Below, in pieces: positions 57,378 to 64,000 of a DNA stretch of 64,000 nt. The stretch covers positions 558,001-622,000 of the forward strand of contig JAECYW010000024.1 of the NCBI GenBank assembly GCA_023014335.1. The letters run 5' to 3'. The position numbers were made by a program, and so were the translations under genes. How positions within the stretch are numbered: position 1 is the stretch's first letter; every line of letters begins with the position of its first letter. Source of the stretch: Galerina marginata. Taxonomy: Eukaryota > Basidiomycota > Agaricomycetes > Agaricales > Galerinaceae. Below the pieces are notes generated by a model. That model was given only the letters and a program-made list of their open reading frames with translations, was not told the DNA's origin and ran no database searches.

Positions 57378-59574
57378 ATGTCGAAAAGACAGAACCCATC
57401 GGATGAGGCACCTCCAGGTAAACGCATTCGTAAACCGGCTGGTTTTCGCCTCGCTCGCCTTGCTCCTACTTCCTCGGCGCTCCCTGACCCCGTCGTTCCG
57501 CCCAACACATCCCTCTTTGTCACTGTAAACCCACGCGATGATCGACGTGGCACACTGCAAGCACAGAATCGATTGCTTCCTTCCCAGAATGGTCCATCTG
57601 ATGCTCCCGAACCTGACCCCTCAATCTTATCCTCGACCTCAACATCTGAATTCCAGGGCCAGCTGCCTGTTGAGCCACCACCCGAAATTCAAGATGGCGC
57701 GGCAACTTCGGGAGAGCAGCATACAGATAAGCCCAAGAGGAACAGAAAAACAACGAATGCCGTATGCCGTCTCTCGCAATATTTGTGTTCACGATTATCT
57801 AAATTTTTGTCAGCATCGCCTTACTGAATGGCTCAAATTCAGAGCAGCATTCCTTGACGAAACTCTACGACACAATGGACTAGGCGACTTTCTCGGTCAG
57901 ACAAAGTGTTCGAGATGCAGAGAAGCGGCTGGTATTATTAAGTGCAGAGACTGTGCCGACGGAGCATTGCTCAAATGCCCCGAATGTGTCGTCTCTTCGC
58001 ATGCGAACCACCCTTTGCATCGCGTCGAGGTAAGAAGTCACGATTTTTAGTCACCTGATGTGAATCAAACACCTAACTCGGTTGACAGAGATGGAACGGG
58101 GAGTTTTTCGATAAAACCTCTCTCCAAACCCTCGGTTATCGATATCAGCTGGGTCATTCGGGCGCAGCCTGTCCGTGTCCTCAACCCGGGCCCAAGAACT
58201 TCATCGTCTTCAGCATTTCGGGCCCTCATTTCGTCTCCATCAACTATTGTCATTGCCACGACGAACCGTTGTCAACGTGGCAGCAATTGCTCCGTGAGGG
58301 ATGGTTCCCAGCTACCCTTTCACGACCTCAAACCGTCTTCACCTTCGACTGCCTCGAAACCTTCCACGAGCTAACTCTGCAAGGGAAGACTAATCTTTAT
58401 GATTACTACCACACCCTCCTACGACGAGGAGATAATGCAAGTCTTTCGAATCCTATTGTGAGTATTTCTCTTTCAATTCCATTCCCTAACTTACGCGTTG
58501 TCAGTACCGATATCCCGAGTTTCATCGCGTATTTCGAATGTGGCGGAATCTGATGGCTCTCAAACGAGCTGGCCGAGGTCACGATCCTGCAGGCATTGAC
58601 GCCACGTCAAACGGCGAGCTCCTGGTCGAATGTCCGGCGTGTCCCCATCCTGGGCGAAATCTTCCTGATGATTGGGAGAAGGCGGGCGCGTTGCTGTAAG
58701 TCAATTCTAACTACCTATACATTTTGAAGTATACTTATCTTCGTAACAGGTTCCTTTACACGCTCTATATCGCTGTCGATGGTAACTTCAAGCTCAAGGG
58801 GAAGCAGCGGTTTCTCAAGGATGTGGAGCTCATGCCAGGGTGGGGAGCTTACGTCCCGGAACAGGATTACCAGGATCATATTGCAAATTATGTTGATGAA
58901 CCCGAGGTTTGTGCGCCGAGATATTTGCTTGAACTACTGTTAACACTGCTATGACAGATAAATACATGTGAATCCCAGCACGATGCTCTCGTCCGAGCAG
59001 GTACTCGGTCGTCACCCGGTTATGCCGTCTCTGGCGTCGTTTTGGTGATCTGTTCAAGACATTGCATGATACGAAAAAATGGAGCCGGTGACCTTCAGCT
59101 AGGCGAAAAGTATGTATTCTACATCCAGCAATCTTTTGTCAAGCTGACGGGTTCCTGTCTAGGTATTGTAATGTCGACTTCTTGATCTTCGTTACGCTCA
59201 TCGGCATTACGCTCCTCCGCATCATTATTACCTACGATGTAATATGTCAATGGTCAAAAAACTTCCGGAAACGCATGCTTGAATTCCCCGAGCATATGCA
59301 AATCCCCGACACCACACAGGTCGATGTAGCAATTCCTGGATGGCATATCAATGGCCACGGGGAGAAATGTCGAACCAACTTCAACTTAGCATACACGGAA
59401 GGTGCCGGGCGTACAGTCGGCGAAGATATTGAAACTACATGGGCGGGTACGAATTCACTGGCCCCAAGTATTCGGGAAATGGCACCAGCAGCGCGACATG
59501 ACACCCTCAATGATCACTGGAACGGCTGGAACTTTCGCAAAGTTGTCGGATTTTGTGCGTCTTTTTTCACATAG
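57378..59574 (+). pseudogene. KDZ transposase with CxC2 cysteine cluster, 3'-truncated
   Basis: Kyakuja-Dileera-Zisupton transposase, an RNase H-fold (DDE) enzyme. I place exons at 57378-57761, 57814-58029, 58089-58457, 58505-58695, 58750-58906, 58958-59109 and 59163-59574; every junction is in phase. After a disordered basic N-terminus comes a cysteine cluster (TKCSRCREAAGIIKCRDCAD, CPECVVSSHANHPLHRVE) of the CxC2 type, then RWNGEFFDKTSLQTLGYRYQ, LIVECPACPHPG-like text (LVECPACPHPGRNLP), the first catalytic Asp in YIAVDGNFKLKGK, the second in ITYDVICQWSKNF, and the Glu in TVGEDIETTWAG, with MAPAARHDTLNDHWNGWNFR. The C-terminal helical part normally present is missing. The frame stops at 59574 about 100 bp before the satellite. 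All three acidic residues survive, but the truncation probably makes it inactive. Confidence 0.87.
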
Positions 59575-59679
59575 GCAAGCTACATATAGTCGAGTGACTC
59601 GACCTATAGAACGTTTACATTGTGCCGACTTAGTCGGTGCTGTAGAATTCTATGGATGGTCTATAGTGGTAGGACGGCA

Positions 59680-60945
59680 GGTGGGGTAGGGTGGCGCGGC
59701 CAGCTGGTAGGGCACGGCGGGAGGGTATGGGGTAGGCTCGGCGGGGTGGGTATGGGTATGGGTAGGGTATGGGTAGGGCATGGCGAGGAGGGTATGGGGT
59801 AGGCTCGGCGGGGTGGGTATGGGTATGGGTAGGGGTAGGGCATGGCGAGGTCGGTACGGGGAGGCACGGCGGGGTGGATACGGGTAGGGGATATGGGTAG
59901 GGCCTCGCCGATGTGGGTCAGACAGGGCACGGCGGGGTGGGTACGGGTAGGGGATATGAGTAGGGCCTCGCCGATGTGGGTCAGACAGGGCACGGCGGGG
60001 TGGGTACGGGCAGGCTCGGCGGGGTGGATACGGGTAGGGGATATGGGTAGGGCCTCGCCGATGTGGGTACGGGCAGTCACGGCGGGGTGGATACGGGTAG
60101 GGGATATGGGTAGGGCCTCGCCGATGTGGGACAGACAGGGCACGGCGGGTGGGTATGGTGTGGGTAGGGCCTTGCCGATGTGGGTCAGACAGGGCACGGC
60201 GGGGTGGGTACGGGCAGGCTCGGCGGGATGGATACGGGTAGGGGATATGGGTTGGGCCTCGCCGATGTGGGTCAGACAGGGCACGGCGGGGTGGGTCCGG
60301 GCAGGCTCGGCGGGGTGGATACGGGTAGGATCGGCCACGGGGTTACGGGTAGGCTCGGCGGGGTGGATACGGGTAGGGGATATGGGTAGGGCCTCGCCGA
60401 TGTGGGACAGACAGGGCACGGCGGGTGGGTATGGTGTGGGTAGGGCCTTGCCGATGTGGGTCAGACAGGGCACGGCGGGGTGGGTACGGGCAGGCTCGGC
60501 GGGATGGATACGGGTAGGGGATATGGGTTGGGCCTCGCCGATGTGGGTCAGACAGGGCACGGCGGGGTGGGTCCGGGCAGGCTCGGCGGGGTGGATACGG
60601 GTAGGATCGGCCACGGGGTTACGGGTAGGCTCGGCGGGGTGGATACGGGTAGGGGATATGGGTAGGGCCTCGCCGATGTGTGTACGGGCAGGCCCGGCGG
60701 GGTGGGTACGGGCAGGCTCGGCGGGATGGATACGGGTAGGGGATATGGGTAGGGCCTCGCCGATGAGGGTCAAACCAGGGCACGGCGGGGTGGGTATGGG
60801 CAGGCTCGGCGCGGTGGATACGGGTAGGGAATATGGGTTGGGCCTCGCCGATGTGGTTCAGACAGGGCACGGCGGGGTGGTTACGGGTAGGCTCGGCGGG
60901 GACGCCACGGAGTTGGTACGGGTAGGCACGGCATGGTTGCTATAA
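59680..60945. repeat. G-rich satellite with 276 bp higher-order period
   Basis: An array of short related words (GGGCACGGCGGGGTGGGTAC, GGATACGGGTAGGGGATATG, GCCTCGCCGATGTGGGTCAG). The stretch 60180-60389 repeats at 60456-60665, a 276 bp shift, essentially without change. Because the period is a multiple of three and stops are rare, long frames stay open on both strands (367 and 370 codons). I do not regard these as genes. The left edge (59690-59840) is a simpler GGGTATGGGTAGGG-like array. Confidence 0.9.
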
Positions 60946-61310
60946 TTTGGACACCACGAGGATTAGGACACAGCAAAATGCGGTGGGCGACAATGGACCA
61001 GATGGGTTGAACACTCGCGGCGGGATTAAAACAACTAAGGCGCAGCGACAGTGTATTTGTCCCAACAATTGGTAAACAATATAGACACAGCAAGGAGAAG
61101 AAAAAAGCCACGACAGGGTGTTGGCAGGCTTAGCAGGCGCGGTACGGCAGATCAAATCTTTTGTCGGGAGTGTAGAGTTCTCACTAGTTTGAAAGGCTGG
61201 ATGAGCATTAGTTTGGGGTGTAACGTCAAAATAGCCTTTACAGGGAAGAGCACGGTACATCGGAAACAAAAAATTTGAAAAATACTACAAAATACAAGTG
61301 CATCATTGAA
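60946..61310. other. Spacer between satellite and acidic-repeat gene
   Basis: Nothing recognised; presumably 3' untranslated and terminator region of the minus-strand gene. Confidence 0.4.
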
Positions 61311-63816
61311 CTACAAATCGTCGGCATCCTCCTCCTCCTCGCCGTCCTCTGCCTCGGTTTCGGGGGGATCGTTGACCCAATCGGCCTGTAGAAAGTCGAA
61401 GAATGCAGGGGTATAGGCATCGCGAGTTAATGTTATGCGCGAGGGTGTAATAACGACGTCGATCAGGTCAGGGGGAGCACTCACAGCATTCACAACGACG
61501 GCATTCGGCTGCGCGGGACCAACGGCAGGAGTACGGTGTGGGCTGTCCACCTGCATCTCCTCCACGTCCTGTTCTTCTGGGTCAGGCGTCCAAATTTCCC
61601 TGCGGTCGTTGCTGCTTGAATCGTCGGGAATATCGCTGGCAGCTCCACCATCTAGAGGGTCGGCTTCATCGTCGGTGTCATCGTCGGCATCGGCGTCGCT
61701 TTCACTCGCATACCCACGCGGCTGTTGACGCCAACTTGCCGTTTTGTCGGCCTGTGCTGAAGGCAAGGCAGGAGGTTCAGATTCGGAGTCACTACTCAAA
61801 ATCAAATCGTTGCCGGTGGCGAGACCATCCAAATCATCCACGGCCATTGCATCAGACGGCGGGGGGACGTCATCGCCAGCACCGTCAGACCCCCCTCCAC
61901 TTTCCGATTCACTGACCTGTAAATCGTTGGGGGTGGCGAGGCCTTCCTGAACGGACCCTTGAGTGCCCGACAGAGGCTGCCGTTCCGAGCGCTGCGGCGG
62001 GATGACAGGGTCGTCGTCTTCAGACTCACTGACGGTGAGATCATTGCCTGTGGCAAGGCCACGAGGCACGGCGACAGAGGTGCTGACGACTGACCGCGAA
62101 GGGTGGGTGACGACGCCGTCGGCTTCGTTATCAGAGTCACTCACGGTGAGATCATTGCCGGTGGCCAAGCCGACGGCGAGTTGAGTGGCGGTGACGGATG
62201 GTTGCCGCGCGGGCTCGGCATCGGCATCGTTGTCAGAGTCACTGACAACCAGATCATTGCCGGTGGCCAGGCCGACGGCAAGAGTAGTGGTGAAGACGGG
62301 CTGCTGGAGGCCAACGGCGAGAGGAGTGGCCGTGACGGACGGCTGGCGTACAATTTCGGCGTCGGCATCGTTGTCGGAATCACTGACAACGAGATCATTG
62401 CTGGTGGCCAGGCCGACGGCGAGATCAGATGCGGTGACGAATGGCTGCCGTGCGACCTCGGCGTCGGCGTCGTCCTCAGATTCACTGAGGATGAGATCAT
62501 TGCCAGTAGCTAAGCCGACGGCAAGAGGGGGATGGAAGCTGTTTTCGGAGGACTCCTCGCCGGACTCATCCAACTTTCGAAATGAAGTCACATGTGCATC
62601 ACTAGCGGCGTCTTCATCGTAGCGGCTTGGGACGGGGTCGCCGAACGGGGGAATATCGGAAATTGTGTCAAATCTTGCGCCATCGTCCCCGGGGTGAATC
62701 AGTACTTCTGAGGTATCTGTTTTATCAAGGGAACCCGGGGCCAAGCTAATGTTGTATCCCGAGTGCCATTTCCGTTCCCGGGCGCTGACGTGACCAGAAA
62801 GCCTATCAATGTCGCCCACCGTTAGGACCGGTCCCCAAGTCCACTTAAGAGACGAGTCTGAAAGACCGGCAAGGAGGTCAAGGTCGGCCTGGGTATGAGG
62901 CTGTTGCCGTTGGCCTTGTGATGCCGGTGCTGGGAGCGGCAGTGCGGAATCTTTAATGATGACGGCTTCATGGAGCTCGAGCAAGGTCGTTGCTCGGCGG
63001 GTGTTCAGTGCGAGTCTGGTGGCCGCTGCTGTCTCAGCTGCCGTGCTGCATTCCCAGAGCTGTTGAACCTCTGTCACCATGTCTGCTGCCAAATCCCGAT
63101 ATTCCCGACAGGAACGGCATGCCGGATCTTGCGACAATGCCTGATGGTTGACCAAAGGAGGAAGGCGTAAATGCTTTGGGGGCTCTCTGTATGCCCTGAC
63201 TTCTGGCGCCGGTGCCAGTTGAAAATACTCCCTAGCTTGATCATCGGGATCGGGTTCAATGGGCGGCAGCCTGTGCTGCCGATCAAACCTCATCGCCCGG
63301 GGAATGGTCCTTACCGTCATGAAACGGTTGTCGATCCAGGGATCGCGTTCACGTGCTGGTTCTTTGTCGAGCTTCCACCATTGCTGCCAGTAGATGTCCA
63401 CAAGGTGAGATTGATTGTTAGCCGCAATCCCAGCATCCAGAGCATCCAGCAAGAGAGGATCAAACTCCAACGGCAACGCATGGTCGGCGCAAAGGCAAAG
63501 GACGTCGGCCAAAGAACGAATAATAATTGGAATTTCAACGCCGTTGCCGGTCGCCGTTCCCTGCCCAATTAGTGACAACACAGCCCTCTTTGCAATCGAT
63601 CAGCGGCGTTTGACGGTGACTAAAAGGTGGTACGCTTACCAACTCCTCACGGAGGAACGTTTGCATCCATTTCTGATTTCGCCCATTTGCCCGAGTGATG
63701 AAGCGGAGTGCCGCCCGAAACCTAGATTCGGCATACCAGACAATATCCTGCGTTTTGCTAACAAAGGCGGGATCGGCACCGTCCTCTAAATTGTAGTGAC
63801 TGAACAATTTGAGCAT
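61311..63816 (-). CDS. Acidic protein with seven SUMO-interaction-like repeats
   Basis: Two exons, 63816-63640 and 63587-61311, joined by a 52 bp GT-AG intron in phase, give 817 aa. I recognise no family. The N-terminal 230 residues look folded (WYAESRFRAALRFITRANGR, YWQQWWKLDKEP) and include DPACRSCREYRDL. The middle and C-terminal part is acidic and disordered and carries seven copies of GLATGNDL followed by a hydrophobic-Ser-acidic core such as LILSESEDD, VVSDSDND or TVSDSDNE (coding DNA about 61790-62525). Such cores resemble SUMO-interaction motifs. The spacers between copies also repeat (ADAE-RQPSVTAT). The C-terminus ends AEDGEEEEDADDL. No stop interrupts 817 codons, so the protein is probably made. 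A role as a SUMO-binding scaffold is inference; the repeats could equally be structural. Confidence 0.66.
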
Positions 63817-64000
63817 GTTGATGGGAGTTCGAGATCAAGAATCAATGATTGATAGATGATAAGAATCACAAAATGCATAAAAAAAGTTACATAATGGCAG
63901 GTCACATTTGGGTTACATAATGCGGTGTAGTTAATCGGAATGTGCGATCGGCCGTGTCGGCAAATTTGGCCCAGTACGCCGCTTGCCGTCGGGCGTAGGC

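Noticed and set aside
59690..59840. GGGTATGGGTAGGG-like text as telomeric repeats
   Set aside because: It does not match TTAGGG, is irregular, and merges into the 276 bp satellite inside the window.
59842..60945. 367-codon plus-strand frame and 370-codon minus-strand frame
   Set aside because: Both arise from a satellite whose period is a multiple of three. The composition is repetitive with no start context or introns, so they are not supported as genes.

Overview
This window is nuclear DNA of a filamentous fungus, almost certainly a mushroom-forming basidiomycete (Agaricomycetes). Genes are broken by many 47-60 bp introns, mostly GT-AG with a few GC-AG. The protein families fit that group: KDZ and Plavaka (CACTA-like) transposases, TET/JBP oxygenases, a Helitron, DUF6532 and DUF6698-like proteins, and crinkler-like nuclease-kinase proteins. 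No rRNA or tRNA gene was recognised. Everything rests on reading the sequence; no database search was run.

Layout. 0-4 kb: a three-exon Nudix hydrolase (minus) and an intact four-exon TET/JBP dioxygenase (plus). 6-10.5 kb: a TA-flanked MITE, a Helitron fragment with two frameshifts, membrane-protein-like pieces and the first copy of a repeat block. 10.6-16 kb: an apparently intact four-exon Plavaka transposase (1189 aa by my splicing), then an inverted partial second copy split by a 420 bp MITE; the first copy preserves the empty target site. 16-22.3 kb: two families of hairpin repeats, then a decayed copy of the spliceosomal helicase Brr2 that runs into a DUF6698-like fragment. 23.6-31.5 kb: a 1.6 kb element made of repeated exon-intron-like units, present twice in direct orientation, enclosing an unrecognised gene and a DUF6532 gene. 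33-35 kb: a diverged duplicate pair and a palindromic element. 35.5-37.7 kb: an intact PD-(D/E)XK nuclease plus kinase-like gene. 38.3-42.1 kb: a fatty-acid synthase beta pseudogene with a clean internal inversion, then two halves of Ty3/Gypsy elements in opposite orientation. 43.4-52.5 kb: the second copy of the repeat block, an unrecognised but well-spliced gene and a 55 bp minisatellite. 52.9-64 kb: a widespread fungal hypothetical gene, a viroplasmin/RNase H1-N domain gene, a KDZ transposase with a CxC2-type cysteine cluster cut off near a G-rich satellite with a 276 bp higher-order period, and an 817 aa acidic protein with seven SUMO-interaction-like repeats.

Overall this is a transposon-rich accessory region with host gene debris (Brr2, FAS beta). 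The genes that still look functional are mainly mobile-element genes and the families that travel with them. The most notable pairing is an intact TET/JBP oxygenase and a KDZ transposase on one segment. Those two families are known to associate in basidiomycetes, but here they lie 54 kb apart and the KDZ gene is damaged.
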